Part shown: piece by piece, positions 8,174-16,459 of the stretch
How positions within the stretch are numbered: position 1 is the first letter of the stretch
Layout of the letters: every line of letters begins with the position of its first letter
Source: an uncultured Flavobacteriaceae bacterium
GTDB taxonomy: Bacteria; Bacteroidota; Bacteroidia; Flavobacteriales; Flavobacteriaceae
NCBI GenBank assembly: GCA_947500385.1
Contig: CANMSA010000005.1
Coordinates: forward strand, 1-64,000
Length of the DNA: 64,000 nt
Direction of reading: 5' to 3'
The notes under the pieces: generated by a model
What the model was told of the DNA's origin: nothing
Seen by the model: the letters and a program-made list of their open reading frames with translations, nothing else
The model's database searches: none
Position numbers and translations under genes: made by a program

Positions 8174-8767
8174 GTGCAAAAAGAAAACATTGACATACTA
8201 TCAAAAGCTATTCTTCTTCTCAATCCAAAAATGGAAGAGCAGGCAATGGACTATCTTTTGGATTCTTGCTTTGTAACAACGTATCAAAATAGAGATGAAA
8301 TTATTAGAGTAGATGAAAATCAAAAGAATTTGTATTTCTTGACAGACGGTTTAGTAAGAGCCTATTACATTGATGCTAAAGGAAATGATATTACCATTCG
8401 ATTTGTAAACAACCAAGGTTGGATTACGCATTATACGGCATTGTTATCAAACACAACTAGTAAATACACTTTTCAATGTTTGGAAGAATGTACGGTTATT
8501 GCACTACCGTATAAGCGAATTAAACAGTGCTACAATCAGTTTCCTTCTTTAGAACGTTTGGGTAGATTGATTGCAGAAAGTATCTTAAAAACACAACAAG
8601 CACGTATCGAAAGCTTTCAGTTTTTAGATGCCGAAGAGCGTTATTTGGAATTTTTGAACAGTTATCCAGCGCTATTTAACCGTGTTTCACTGTCACACCT
8701 CTGTACATATCTTGGTATTCAGCGACAATCTTTGACTCGAATTAGAAAAAAAATAGCAAGCAGATAA
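8174..8767 (+). CDS. Crp/Fnr-family transcriptional regulator (cassette copy 3)
   Basis: A 197-residue protein with a GTG start, since no in-frame ATG lies between the cassette core at 8149 and the domain. The cNMP-binding-like roll spans about 20-120 and the helix-turn-helix SHLCTYLGIQRQSLTRIRKK lies near residues 174-193. Four bases after its stop comes a near-perfect palindrome TGACTCATATGTGTCA, positioned to activate the promoter of the next gene, an NAD(P)-binding protein. The two, plus a downstream hydrolase, occupy one cassette. Confidence 0.9.
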   Translation: MQKENIDILSKAILLLNPKMEEQAMDYLLDSCFVTTYQNRDEIIRVDENQKNLYFLTDGLVRAYYIDAKGNDITIRFVNNQGWITHYTALLSNTTSKYTFQCLEECTVIALPYKRIKQCYNQFPSLERLGRLIAESILKTQQARIESFQFLDAEERYLEFLNSYPALFNRVSLSHLCTYLGIQRQSLTRIRKKIASR

Positions 8768-8770
8768 TTT

Positions 8771-8820
8771 TGACTCATATGTGTCAGGTTTAAGCCTATA
8801 CGTATTCACACCTTTGTATC
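8771..8820 (+). promoter_or_regulatory. Putative Crp/Fnr operator and promoter for the NAD(P)-binding protein
   Basis: Palindrome TGACTCATATGTGTCA (8771-8786, one mismatched base pair) is centred at 8778.5. The -7-like box CACCTTTG is at 8809-8816, 37.5 bp from centre to last G. The block ACACCTTTGYATYATTAA is shared with the promoter at 13.33 kb, which sits in the same place after another Crp/Fnr gene. Confidence 0.6.
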
Positions 8821-8836
8821 ATTAAGTCAAAATGAT

Positions 8837-9478
8837 ATGAATGTACTACTATTGGGAGCAACAGGATTTTCAGGAAAAGAAGTATTGAATGAACTACTTT
8901 CTAAAAATCACAATGTTACCATAATCACAAGAAACAAATCTTCGGTTGATTCTAAACAAGAAAATCTAACAGTTTTAGAGGGCAATGTTCTGCATGAAAA
9001 TCTGATAAATGATGCTGTAAAGAATCAAGATGCCGTAATCAACTGTTTGGGAATTGGTGGAAAAGGCAATGCTAGACCCAATAGTTTGGTATCGGATGCT
9101 ACCAGACTTTTAGTCAATTCAATGAAACATTCCAATGTTAAACGTTTGGTATGTATGAGTAATGTCGGTGCCGGTGATAGTATGCATTTTCAACCTTGGA
9201 TTTTTAAAAAAGTGATACTTCCATACTTTATGAAATGGCTGAAAGTAATTATTGATGACAAAAATATAATGGAGCCACTCATTATAGATAGTAATTTGGA
9301 TTGGACGATTTTAAGGTTTCCAAATATTGTTAATAAAACACCAAAAGGAAAAATAACCACAAGTTTTGATGGCAAGGGACTAAAAATGAGCATAACCAAT
9401 AAGGACTTAGCCCAATTTATGGTAGCACAACTGAATGATAATAAATTCATTCATAAAGCACCTAGTGTGAGTAATTAA
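8837..9478 (+). CDS. NAD(P)H-binding atypical SDR (NmrA-like) protein
   Basis: The 213-residue protein begins with a Rossmann motif GATGFSG (residues 7-13) and has the compact atypical SDR layout (VINCLGIGGKG, VCMSNVGAGD, DWTILRFPNI). It lacks a YxxxK active site, as in NAD(P)H-sensing or flavin-reductase-like members. It lies in a Crp/Fnr cassette directly behind a palindromic operator and 15 bp before a secreted hydrolase gene, implying an operon under control of the regulator at 8174-8767. Physiological role unknown. Confidence 0.82.
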   Translation: MNVLLLGATGFSGKEVLNELLSKNHNVTIITRNKSSVDSKQENLTVLEGNVLHENLINDAVKNQDAVINCLGIGGKGNARPNSLVSDATRLLVNSMKHSNVKRLVCMSNVGAGDSMHFQPWIFKKVILPYFMKWLKVIIDDKNIMEPLIIDSNLDWTILRFPNIVNKTPKGKITTSFDGKGLKMSITNKDLAQFMVAQLNDNKFIHKAPSVSN

Positions 9479-9493
9479 ATCAAACTATTAAAA

Positions 9494-10336
9494 ATGAAAT
9501 TAACAAACGTCATTGTGCTAATAGTAATATTCTCAAATATGCTATCTGCACAAGCAAAAGATAAGCGCAAGATGAAACAAGAAACCATAAATACTACTAT
9601 CGGCAATATCGTTGTATACCAAAAGATTGTACCAAACACAGTTCCCGTGATATTTCTTCACGGAGTTTACTATGATCATAACCTATGGAATTATTATACG
9701 AGTAGAATTACAGACCGTACAGTAATAACAGTGGATATGCCCCACCACGGACAGAGTAAAGAGATTAGCAAGAAAAATTGGAATATGGATGATTGTGCGA
9801 ATATGTTAATTGAAATCATAGACTATTTGAAATACAATGAAGTATATGCCATTGGTCATTCTTGGGGCAGTATGACTATCCTTAGAGCAAGTGTCAAAGA
9901 GCCAGAAACATTTAGAGCCATAGGGTTGTGCAATATGCCCTTTGACAAAGGAACCTTTGGCAAACAGTTAAAATTTGGGTTTCAACACTTACTGCTTCCA
10001 TTCCGTAAATTTTATACCAAACAAGTAGTAAAAGCAATGTTCTCCGAAGAAAATGTAAAAACCAAACCCGAAATATCCGAATATCTAGACGTTTCAATGT
10101 CTTTGCTAACGAACAAAGAAGTAAGAAATACCGATCGGGCAGTTATAACCCAGGTGGATGATGGCACTCAATATCTGGACAGCCTAAAAGTACCAGTATT
10201 CGCTCTTAAAGGAAGTAAGGACTATGTAAGCGCTCCAAAAAATATTGAAATGAACATTGTGGAAGGAGCACATACTAGTCCATTAGAACAACCTGAAAAA
10301 GTAATTGCCTTTATAAAGAAAGTAATTGAAAAGTAA
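9494..10336 (+). CDS. Exported alpha/beta hydrolase
   Basis: A 280-residue protein with a cleavable signal peptide (IVLIVIFSNMLSAQA) and a classical alpha/beta-hydrolase core. The oxyanion segment is FLHGVYYD, the nucleophile elbow GHSWGS (about residues 121-126), the acid residue is near KGSKDYV and the catalytic histidine is in EGAHTSP. It is cotranscribed with the preceding NAD(P)-binding gene (15-bp gap). Esterase or lipase-like activity is likely; the substrate is not evident. Confidence 0.82.
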   Translation: MKLTNVIVLIVIFSNMLSAQAKDKRKMKQETINTTIGNIVVYQKIVPNTVPVIFLHGVYYDHNLWNYYTSRITDRTVITVDMPHHGQSKEISKKNWNMDDCANMLIEIIDYLKYNEVYAIGHSWGSMTILRASVKEPETFRAIGLCNMPFDKGTFGKQLKFGFQHLLLPFRKFYTKQVVKAMFSEENVKTKPEISEYLDVSMSLLTNKEVRNTDRAVITQVDDGTQYLDSLKVPVFALKGSKDYVSAPKNIEMNIVEGAHTSPLEQPEKVIAFIKKVIEK

Positions 10337-10337
10337 A

Positions 10338-10480
10338 GCCCGCAGGTAACAATTTATAAAACTAATAACGGTTTTAGTGCTAAAATCAAAGTGAGTATCT
10401 TTATTCAAATTTTAGGGCTAAACTGAAAGGAAAAAACCTTGAAGTCCCTTACCATTCTCATACGAACCGTTGGCTGCAAG
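10338..10480. repeat. attC-like recombination site
   Basis: R'' is AGGTAAC (10344-10350). GCCCGCAGGTAAC matches 10 of 13 bases of the complement of its cassette start GTGACCTGCAAGC (8149). R' is GTTGGCT (10469-10475), preceded by ATACGAACC. Confidence 0.75.
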
Positions 10481-10522
10481 GTATGGTTCATTCGTAAAAA
10501 ACGAACATATTAGAACAATTCA

Positions 10523-11014
10523 ATGAAAAGGTTAATATTTGGACCTTCTGGGGCTGGAAAAACATATGTTGCTAGCGAACTTCAAAAAATAGGTATAAAT
10601 GCATTTGATGCAGACCTGATCAAAGGACTATCTGCATGGTATGATAGAAATGGTCAAAAAGTACCTCAACCCCAAAGCGCAAAAGAAGCATTAACTAACC
10701 ATTATTCATTTTTATGGAATCGAGAATTTTTAACCAGCTTCCTTAATTCTCACGACGATATTTTTATTTTTGGAGGGTCTGGTAATCTTTTTGAATTAAC
10801 TGAACTTTTTGACAAGGTTTATTTTCTCAAAATAGACCCACAAACCCAAAAAGAACGAATCCAAAATTCCACCGTAAGGGATGCTCGAATGGATTTTCAA
10901 GATAATGAATTGGTAGTTTGGGGGGAATGGCTAGAAAACGAAGCAAAAAAAAGAAATATCCCATTTATTGATGCAACATTGACACCTAAAGAAATACATT
11001 CAATAATCTCATGA
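10523..11014 (+). CDS. Small P-loop kinase-like protein
   Basis: A 163-residue protein with a Walker A motif GPSGAGKT at residues 7-14 and a core layout resembling shikimate or nucleoside kinases (DADLIKGL, FGGSGNLFEL, VYFLKIDPQTQKERI with a lid-like arginine region). It probably phosphorylates a small metabolite, but no specific substrate signature is present. Single-gene cassette. Confidence 0.75.
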   Translation: MKRLIFGPSGAGKTYVASELQKIGINAFDADLIKGLSAWYDRNGQKVPQPQSAKEALTNHYSFLWNREFLTSFLNSHDDIFIFGGSGNLFELTELFDKVYFLKIDPQTQKERIQNSTVRDARMDFQDNELVVWGEWLENEAKKRNIPFIDATLTPKEIHSIIS

Positions 11015-11019
11015 ACAGA

Positions 11020-11140
11020 TATCGGTTTCCAAAAAAACAATTATTGGATAACGAAAGCAAATCAAAAGTTTCGCTTATGCGCAACCCGAAATCTGCTATT
11101 TCTTACTAGCGCACTAATAATGGCCGAGAACGTTGAACAG
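11020..11140. repeat. Degenerate attC-like site
   Basis: R' GTTGAAC (11132-11138) is clear and is preceded by TGGCCGAGAAC. I find no convincing R'' complementary to the cassette start GTTGGCTGCAAG. The left part (CGGTTTCCAAA, ATTGGATAACG) may be a degraded or differently built arm. Confidence 0.4.
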
Positions 11141-11162
11141 CGCAAAAAAAAATGACTTTAAA

Positions 11163-11627
11163 ATGAAAGAAAATCATATGCCAATGGTGGAATGCCAAAT
11201 GATGATAAAAAAACCGATTTCGCAGGTATTTCAAGCATTTATCGAACCGACAATTACAACCAAATTTTGGTTTACCAAGGCAAGTGGAAAACTTGAAAAA
11301 GGAAGCACTATCACTTGGCAATGGGAAATGTATAATGTGTCAACAAAGGTATCGGTAAAAGACATTATAGAAAATGAAAAAATATCAACTGAATGGGGCG
11401 AACCTTCGACAACGGTTGACTACGAATTTAAAGCTTTGTCAAATAACACTACGTATGTTGTCATTAAGAATTACGGATTTGACCAAACAGGAAATGATTT
11501 AATCCAAGCAATAATTGATAATACAGGTGGATTTACAACTGTCCTAGATGGATTAAAAGCCTATCTTGAATTTGGAATCGAGCTGAATTTAGTGAGGGAT
11601 AAATTTCCTCATATACAACAGAAATAA
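11163..11627 (+). CDS. SRPBCC (AHSA1-like) domain protein
   Basis: A 154-residue protein with the START/Bet v1-like fold typical of AHSA1-type proteins: an N-terminal strand with ISQVFQAFIEP, FWFTKASGKLEKG, a WQWEMYNV strand and a C-terminal helix (GGFTTVLDGLKAYLE). Such proteins bind hydrophobic ligands; the ligand is unknown. The ATG at 11163 is chosen because an upstream TTG lies inside the R' core. Single-gene cassette. Confidence 0.82.
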   Translation: MKENHMPMVECQMMIKKPISQVFQAFIEPTITTKFWFTKASGKLEKGSTITWQWEMYNVSTKVSVKDIIENEKISTEWGEPSTTVDYEFKALSNNTTYVVIKNYGFDQTGNDLIQAIIDNTGGFTTVLDGLKAYLEFGIELNLVRDKFPHIQQK

Positions 11628-11631
11628 AAAC

Positions 11632-11705
11632 CTGTAACTAACCATGTATACGAAATCATAGCTCGTGCCTCGCTACGCTTCTTCTACCCACCCGATGTAA
11701 ACAAG
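11632..11705. repeat. attC-like recombination site
   Basis: R'' is AACTAAC (11636-11642) followed by CATGTATACG. The R' of the next cassette is a variant, ATGTAAA (11695-11701), and GATGTAAAC pairs with GTTTACAAC at its far end (12464-12472). Confidence 0.55.
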
Positions 11706-11721
11706 CTAAAAATAAGACCTT

Positions 11722-12459
11722 TTGAATAAAATTATCTTCCTTTTTCTCATAGTAAGTTTTACAGCATTTGGTCAAATTAGTAACATGAAACCAATAAGCG
11801 AACTGATAAATAAAGAAGAACCCGGTTGGGAATTAGTTTCGGAATGGATTGACCAAGCCACTAATAAACTTGAAGTTCTAACAAGAAATGAAAAGCAAGC
11901 CGATTCAGCTCTTTATAAGACGCAAGTGACTACTCGTTCACCTATGGGAGCAATAATCTATGAAACCGGCGGAATTTTAGTTGATAACGGCTGGATTAGA
12001 ATATTAGGGTCAGGAAACGAAAAACTGCATAGAACTCTGCCTGAATGGAATAAGGGAAAAACCTTTAGTGAATTCGGGGAACAACCTTCGATTTTATTAA
12101 TCGCTGATGACGTAGTTGGTGGCTTTTTCGGAATAAATGGTGGAGCTTTAGGAGAAGATTTAGGAAAGGTTTATTATTTCGCTCCAGATTCTCTAAATTG
12201 GGAACCAATGGACATTGGATATTCCGACTTCATATGGTGGACCTTTACCGGAAATCTATCCGACTTTTATTCTAACGTTAGATGGACAAATTGGATTAAA
12301 GATGTGAACGAAATTACGGGTAATCAGGGGTTTTCATTTTATCCTTTTTTGTGGACAGAACACAAAAACATCAATGATTTAAGTAAAAAAGCGGTGCCAA
12401 TTTCCGAGATATGGGGATTACAACAAGATATTGTCAAGCAATTGAATAATCGGGATTAA
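11722..12459 (+). CDS. DUF2625-family secreted protein
   Basis: The 245-residue protein has a signal peptide (KIIFLFLIVSFTAFGQ) and the recognisable DUF2625 core: EPGWELVSEWIDQATNKLEV, TTRSPMGAIIYETGGI, GWIRILGSG and GGFFGINGGALGEDLGK. The family has no established function. The start is a TTG at 11722, the only in-frame candidate before the signal peptide. Single-gene cassette. Confidence 0.82.
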   Translation: MNKIIFLFLIVSFTAFGQISNMKPISELINKEEPGWELVSEWIDQATNKLEVLTRNEKQADSALYKTQVTTRSPMGAIIYETGGILVDNGWIRILGSGNEKLHRTLPEWNKGKTFSEFGEQPSILLIADDVVGGFFGINGGALGEDLGKVYYFAPDSLNWEPMDIGYSDFIWWTFTGNLSDFYSNVRWTNWIKDVNEITGNQGFSFYPFLWTEHKNINDLSKKAVPISEIWGLQQDIVKQLNNRD

Positions 12460-12461
12460 GC

Positions 12462-12692
12462 CAGTTTACAACAAAACCTATAAACAATCCGGGCTTGGCT
12501 GCTTAAGTTATAAACCCGGAATATCAATAACCACTGCCAAATCTTTTGGATTTGGCTTGAAATAAAAAAACAAAACCCGCCCGTACCGAAATGGCACGTT
12601 CGGGCGGGCAAAAAAATTTGGCTAATTGCGAGTTTGAAAGTTACCACTCTCCTACTCACGCACTAACTATAGCCGAACCGTTCTCTGCAATG
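12462..12692. repeat. attC-like recombination site, long subfamily
   Basis: R'' is TTACAAC (12466-12472) and R' is GTTCTCT (12680-12686), preceded by TATAGCCGAACC. The interior 12480-12560 is nearly identical to those at 4.71 and 18.35 kb. It also contains an inverted repeat CCCGCCCG/CGGGCGGG around 12576-12608. Confidence 0.78.
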
Positions 12693-12712
12693 TACCACAC
12701 GGGAAAAGCACA

Positions 12713-13285
12713 ATGAATAAACTAAAAGAATTTATAGAAACATTGACACCTATCTCGGACAAAGAATTCGAAGATTCAAAGGACAATTTTTCAAAAATTC
12801 ATTTGAAAAAAGAAGATTTTTTTGTCGAACAGGGCAAAATTTGCCGCCAAATTGCTTTTATAAACAATGGTACTTTAAGAACCTTTTACATAAACAATAA
12901 AGCCGAAGAAATAACCGCTTGCTTTTGTACCAAAAATAGTTTGACCACTTCCTATAAAAGTTTTATTCTTCAAGAACCTTCCTTAGTTTCCATCCAAGCA
13001 TTAGAAGACACGGAACTTTTGGTAATTGATCATGAAAAATTGCAGCAACTGTACAACACAAGTAGGGCTTGGCAAAATATAGGCAGGCAAATAGCCGAGA
13101 GAGAATATTTTGTTATGGAGCAATATGCTGCTACTTTAAATAACGAGTCTGCCAAAGAAAAATACCTGCGATTATTAAATGAACAACCTGAAGTTTTACA
13201 TAAAGCCAGTGTTGAAGACATTGCCACTTACTTAGGAGTCACAAGAAGAACCTTGTCAAGAATCAGACAAGAAATTGCTAAATAA
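12713..13285 (+). CDS. Crp/Fnr-family transcriptional regulator (cassette copy 4)
   Basis: A 190-residue protein with a sensor roll (about 20-115) containing several cysteines (KICRQ, TACFCT) and a winged helix (IATYLGVTRRTLSRIRQE, about 170-187). The next gene is an ArsM-like methyltransferase, and the intergenic gap contains a perfect AGGAC-N4-GTCCT palindrome at the usual distance from a -7 box. The cysteines near residue 40-75 could form a sensor site, but this is inference. Confidence 0.9.
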   Translation: MNKLKEFIETLTPISDKEFEDSKDNFSKIHLKKEDFFVEQGKICRQIAFINNGTLRTFYINNKAEEITACFCTKNSLTTSYKSFILQEPSLVSIQALEDTELLVIDHEKLQQLYNTSRAWQNIGRQIAEREYFVMEQYAATLNNESAKEKYLRLLNEQPEVLHKASVEDIATYLGVTRRTLSRIRQEIAK

Positions 13286-13292
13286 TCATTTG

Positions 13293-13340
13293 AGGACATT
13301 TGTCCTTTCAGTCCGAAAATAGTTGCTACACCTTTGCATT
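13293..13340 (+). promoter_or_regulatory. Putative Crp/Fnr operator and promoter for arsM-like gene
   Basis: Perfect inverted repeat AGGACATTTGTCCT (13293-13306, centre 13299.5), then the -7-like box CACCTTTG (13329-13336), 36.5 bp from centre to last G. The block CACCTTTGCATTATTAAATC is close to that at 8.81 kb. Confidence 0.62.
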
Positions 13341-13365
13341 ATTAAATCACAAAAAATAATGTAAA

Positions 13366-14196
13366 ATGAGCCATAAACAAATTCAAGAAAATGTAAAAAG
13401 CGGCTATGCAGATATTGTAAAGCGTAACACAAAAAAACCTTTCCTTTCCAATATTTTCCAATGTTGCGACCAAAAGGAGATCGCCAATGACATTGGTGAA
13501 AAAATTGGCTACAGCGAAGCGGAACTTAAAAACGCACCCCAAGACGCCAACCTGGGAATTGGTTGCGGAAATCCTACTGCCTTGGCTTCTATCAAAAAAG
13601 GCGAAACCATTTTAGACCTTGGTTCAGGTGCAGGATTTGATTGCTTTTTAGCTTCAAAAGAAACCGGAGCTACAGGAAAAGTAATAGGAGTAGATATCAC
13701 ACCCGAAATGGTGGCACAGGCAAAAAAAAATGCCGAAAAGGGAAATTATAAAAATGTAGAGTTCAAAGTTGGTGAAATTGAGAATTTACCTATAGAAAAT
13801 GATAGCGTAGATTTGATTATCTCGAATTGTGTTATCAATTTATCAAATCAGAAGGAAAGAGTTTTTGAAGAAGCTTACCGGGTAGCGAAACCAAATGGTA
13901 GGATAATGATATCGGATATTATTCTACTCCATGATTTACCCGATTATGTCAAAAATTCAGTGGAAGGGCATATCGCTTGTCTGGCGGGTGCAGTAAAAAA
14001 AGAACACTATATTGATGCAATTAGCAAAGCAGGATTTACCGACATAGAAATTGATAAACAAGCCCCATTCCCTATAGAACTAATGCTAAACGACCCTATT
14101 GCCAAAAAGATAGTTAGCGAGAATAGTCTTAAAGAAGAAGACATAGAAAAAATAGCAAGTGCTATTGCGAGTATTTCCTTTAGTGCCAAGAAATAA
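13366..14196 (+). CDS. arsM: Arsenite S-adenosylmethionine methyltransferase (ArsM-like)
   Basis: The 276-residue protein has the ArsM layout: a CC pair near residue 33, GIGCGNPTA with the first conserved cysteine (about 68), the SAM motif LDLGSGAGFDCF (about 85-96), SNCVINLS with the second cysteine (about 156) and IACLAGA with the third (about 207). These match the three catalytic cysteines of ArsM enzymes, which methylate arsenite in the cytoplasm to mono- to trimethyl forms. It shares a cassette with a Crp/Fnr regulator, an unusual partner because ars genes are more often under ArsR. Confidence 0.88.
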   Translation: MSHKQIQENVKSGYADIVKRNTKKPFLSNIFQCCDQKEIANDIGEKIGYSEAELKNAPQDANLGIGCGNPTALASIKKGETILDLGSGAGFDCFLASKETGATGKVIGVDITPEMVAQAKKNAEKGNYKNVEFKVGEIENLPIENDSVDLIISNCVINLSNQKERVFEEAYRVAKPNGRIMISDIILLHDLPDYVKNSVEGHIACLAGAVKKEHYIDAISKAGFTDIEIDKQAPFPIELMLNDPIAKKIVSENSLKEEDIEKIASAIASISFSAKK

Positions 14197-14197
14197 A

Positions 14198-14341
14198 CAC
14201 TGTAGAGAACACACGCTACAAAAAATAGTAGTCTAGGTAATTACCTGAACCGTTTTTGTGTCTAATTAATTATCTTGTTCTCGGAAAAGTTAGTGTCTTT
14301 TTGAGCGCCAAGTTCCATACACAAGACCGTTGGCAACAATT
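14198..14341. repeat. attC-like recombination site
   Basis: R'' is AGAGAAC (14204-14210). CACTGTAGAGAAC matches 11 of 13 bases of the complement of its cassette start GTTCTCTGCAATG (12680). R' is GTTGGCA (14329-14335), preceded by ACAAGACC. Confidence 0.75.
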
Positions 14342-14355
14342 TTGAAAAATATAGT

Positions 14356-14877
14356 ATGACCATGAAGAAATTATTGATTTTCACTTTTACAGCCGTTCTA
14401 TTTACAATGAGTTGTGAAGAAGTCAAAAAAGCTGGGGCTGAGAAAATCGTACATCAAAAAATAGATGTTGAACAGGAAAAAGAAGCAATTTTAGAAACCT
14501 TAAATAATGAAACCAAGGCAGCTTTTCAAAGAGATTATGAAGCTTGGAAGGAAAAATGGGTTCATGACCCAAATATTACTAAAACCTATATTGACTTCCC
14601 GGAAAGTACTTTTTCTGAATCGGTCGGTTGGAACGAAATAAGTCAATTCGTCAAAACCTTTATGGAGGAGCACCCCGAACCTGAACCCGTACCAAAATTG
14701 TTGGATAAAATAGAGGTTCGCCTCTATGGTAACGGAGCTTGGGTTACCTACGTGCAACAAGATTCGTTACGCGGACGGAAAAGAGAGACTAGACTCATGG
14801 AAAAAATAAATGGGAAATGGAAAATTGCAGGTATGCAGACGACCATTTATGGATTCGAAACTGATGAAACCGAATAA
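14356..14877 (+). CDS. Lipoprotein with NTF2/SnoaL-like domain
   Basis: The 173-residue protein has a lipoprotein signal (KKLLIFTFTAVLFTMSC) followed by an NTF2-like alpha+beta domain: a first helix with AILETLNNETKAAFQRDYE, ISQFVKTFME, GAWVTYVQQDS and a closing strand NGKWKIAGMQTT. Such domains often bind small ligands; no catalytic residues can be assigned. Start at 14356, with 14362 also possible. Several NTF2-like proteins occur in this array. Confidence 0.78.
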   Translation: MTMKKLLIFTFTAVLFTMSCEEVKKAGAEKIVHQKIDVEQEKEAILETLNNETKAAFQRDYEAWKEKWVHDPNITKTYIDFPESTFSESVGWNEISQFVKTFMEEHPEPEPVPKLLDKIEVRLYGNGAWVTYVQQDSLRGRKRETRLMEKINGKWKIAGMQTTIYGFETDETE

Positions 14878-14880
14878 AAA

Positions 14881-15023
14881 CTGTTGCCAACAGTACCTAT
14901 AGTTGATTACTACATAGTTACCTCTCGAAAAATCTATAACAATAAGTACTAACCTCGCAACAACGCTGAAAACATGCTGCGGACATTTCCGCAACTAATC
15001 ATAGCTGAACCGCCGGCAACAGG
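14881..15023. repeat. attC-like recombination site
   Basis: R'' is TGCCAAC (14885-14891). ACTGTTGCCAAC matches 11 of 12 bases of the complement of GTTGGCAACAAT (14329). R' is GCCGGCA (15012-15018), preceded by CATAGCTGAACC. The interior shares long stretches with the sites at 0.7 and 15.65 kb. Confidence 0.78.
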
Positions 15024-15080
15024 ATAAAAAATTTGATATTGATTCGTTTTTGGTGTATTTTTACACCAAATTAATGAATT

Positions 15081-15320
15081 ATGGCAAGACAAAGCATATC
15101 CTTTACGAAGCCCAACGACGAATGGATGAAAGCTCAAGTGGACAATCAAGAGTATTCAAGCAAAAGTGAGCTTGTAAACGACTTGATAAGACAGGCAAGA
15201 AAACAGCAAGTGCAAATTGACTGGATTCGGGCCAAACTGGAGAAAGCCGAAAATAGTGGATTTACCCTAGACAGCAAGAAACAAATCTTAGATCAGTCAA
15301 AGTCTTTTCTCAATGGCTAA
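15081..15320 (+). CDS. parD: ParD-like antitoxin
   Basis: A 79-residue protein with the ribbon-helix-helix start of ParD antitoxins (MARQSISFTKPNDEWMKAQV, then SSKSELVNDLIRQAR) and a C-terminal tail that would bind the toxin. It overlaps the downstream ParE-like gene by 8 bp. Toxin-antitoxin cassettes are common in large integron arrays, where they stabilise the array. A promoter is probable in the 60 bp upstream (TTTTTGGTGTATTTTTACACC region), where an inverted repeat GGTGTA/TACACC at 15051-15066 could be the autoregulatory operator. Confidence 0.88.
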   Translation: MARQSISFTKPNDEWMKAQVDNQEYSSKSELVNDLIRQARKQQVQIDWIRAKLEKAENSGFTLDSKKQILDQSKSFLNG

Positions 15321-15600
15321 ATACCGGTTGAGCAATGAGGCGAAAACCGACTTAATTCGAATCCATCAATACGGAGTTGAAAAATTTGGAATGACCCAGG
15401 CCGATAAATACTTCGATTCCTTTTTTGTTTACTTTGACATCATTGCCCAAAGGCCTTTTTCGTTTGAATCTGTTGACTTTATAAAAAAAGGGTATAGACG
15501 CTGTGTCTGTGGCGTGGATAGTATTTACTACAGGATCAACGAAGAAATCGTGGAAATTATGGCAATTGTCGGACGGCAGGATTTAGATAATACGTTCTAA
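15313..15600 (+). CDS. parE: ParE-like toxin
   Basis: A 95-residue RelE/ParE-fold protein: start AKYRLSNEAKTDLIRIHQYG, then the typical central FFVYFDIIAQRP and the C-terminal strand RRCVCGVDSIYYRI ending EIMAIVGRQD. ParE toxins act on DNA gyrase. It overlaps its antitoxin gene and completes the toxin-antitoxin cassette bounded by attC-like sites at 15.02 and 15.62 kb. Confidence 0.88.
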   Translation: MAKYRLSNEAKTDLIRIHQYGVEKFGMTQADKYFDSFFVYFDIIAQRPFSFESVDFIKKGYRRCVCGVDSIYYRINEEIVEIMAIVGRQDLDNTF

Positions 15601-15619
15601 TATTATATAAATAATACAA

Positions 15620-15756
15620 TCGTTGCCAACAACCGTAATTAATTGCGACGAACCTTCCCCACGGATAATCTGTCGCAATCATTACTAACTTCACAACAAC
15701 GCTGAAAACATGCCGCGGACCTTTCCGTGATGTATTTAAAAACGTCCCTGCTATTT
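15620..15756. repeat. attC-like recombination site
   Basis: R'' is TGCCAAC (15624-15630), complementary at about 7 of 10 bases to GCCGGCAACA at 15012. The interior (ACTAACTTCACAACAACGCT and on) copies that of the 14.9-kb site but diverges after GGACCTTTCCG. The R' end is unclear; GTCCCTG at 15744-15750 is a weak candidate. Confidence 0.6.
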
Positions 15757-15800
15757 GTGATATTACGAATAACGAACTTAGATTAGAGGACACTATATCA

Positions 15801-16172
15801 ATGGAAGAAAAAAACGAACGTATGTCTGAATTATCCAATAAAAAAATAGGCCTTTCATATTTAAAAAAATATGCGGAAAAGGACTTAAATAGTATCGAAG
15901 AAATGTTTTCCGAAGACATTGTTTTAAGAGACTGGAAAATTCGCGTTGAAGGAAAGGAAAATGCTCTGAAAGAAACACGCAAAAATTTTGCCAATGCAGA
16001 CTCTATACAAATTGAAGTGCTTTCTACCTATGAAAACAAAGACACCGTAGCAGCTGAGTTAAAAATTACGGTTGATTCTACTGAAGAACTTTTTGTCGTA
16101 GATGTCATAACCATAAATTCCGAAGGCAAAATAGCATCCATACGTGCATATTTGGGGAGAGGAGATAATTAA
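15801..16172 (+). CDS. NTF2/SnoaL-like protein
   Basis: A 123-residue cytoplasmic protein with an NTF2-like fold: LSYLKKYAEKDLNSIEEMFS, then DIVLRDW, GKENALKETRKNFA and a final strand NSEGKIASIRAYL. No catalytic residues can be named. A second start at 15825 (MSELSN) is possible. Single-gene cassette. Confidence 0.78.
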   Translation: MEEKNERMSELSNKKIGLSYLKKYAEKDLNSIEEMFSEDIVLRDWKIRVEGKENALKETRKNFANADSIQIEVLSTYENKDTVAAELKITVDSTEELFVVDVITINSEGKIASIRAYLGRGDN

Positions 16173-16307
16173 AGGAAACTTGGAACCAATTATGGGTGTA
16201 AACTGTATTAGTTTTCAAATGGGACTGAATAATGAACTTACCCAATACTATATTTTGGAAACGTAAAACAATCGGGTAATTAACAAAATAGCGTGGAAAA
16301 TAACTTT

Positions 16308-16458
16308 GCCTCACACAACCTAAAAAACATACGGCCTTTAGGGCAAAAACCAAAGGTCTGTGTATATTTATAATGTCGCTAAATCTTATTGCGAAGATGG
16401 AAACCATTGGTTTCCTTACTTCCACACTGATTATAGTCGAAACGTTAGCTGTAATCTT
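16308..16458. repeat. attC-like recombination site
   Basis: R'' is ACACAAC (16313-16319) and R' is GTTAGCT (16444-16450), preceded by TATAGTCGAAAC. A perfect GGAAACC/GGTTTCC hairpin lies at 16398-16414. The stretch 16173-16307 upstream is non-coding as far as I can see. Confidence 0.65.
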
Positions 16459-16459
16459 G

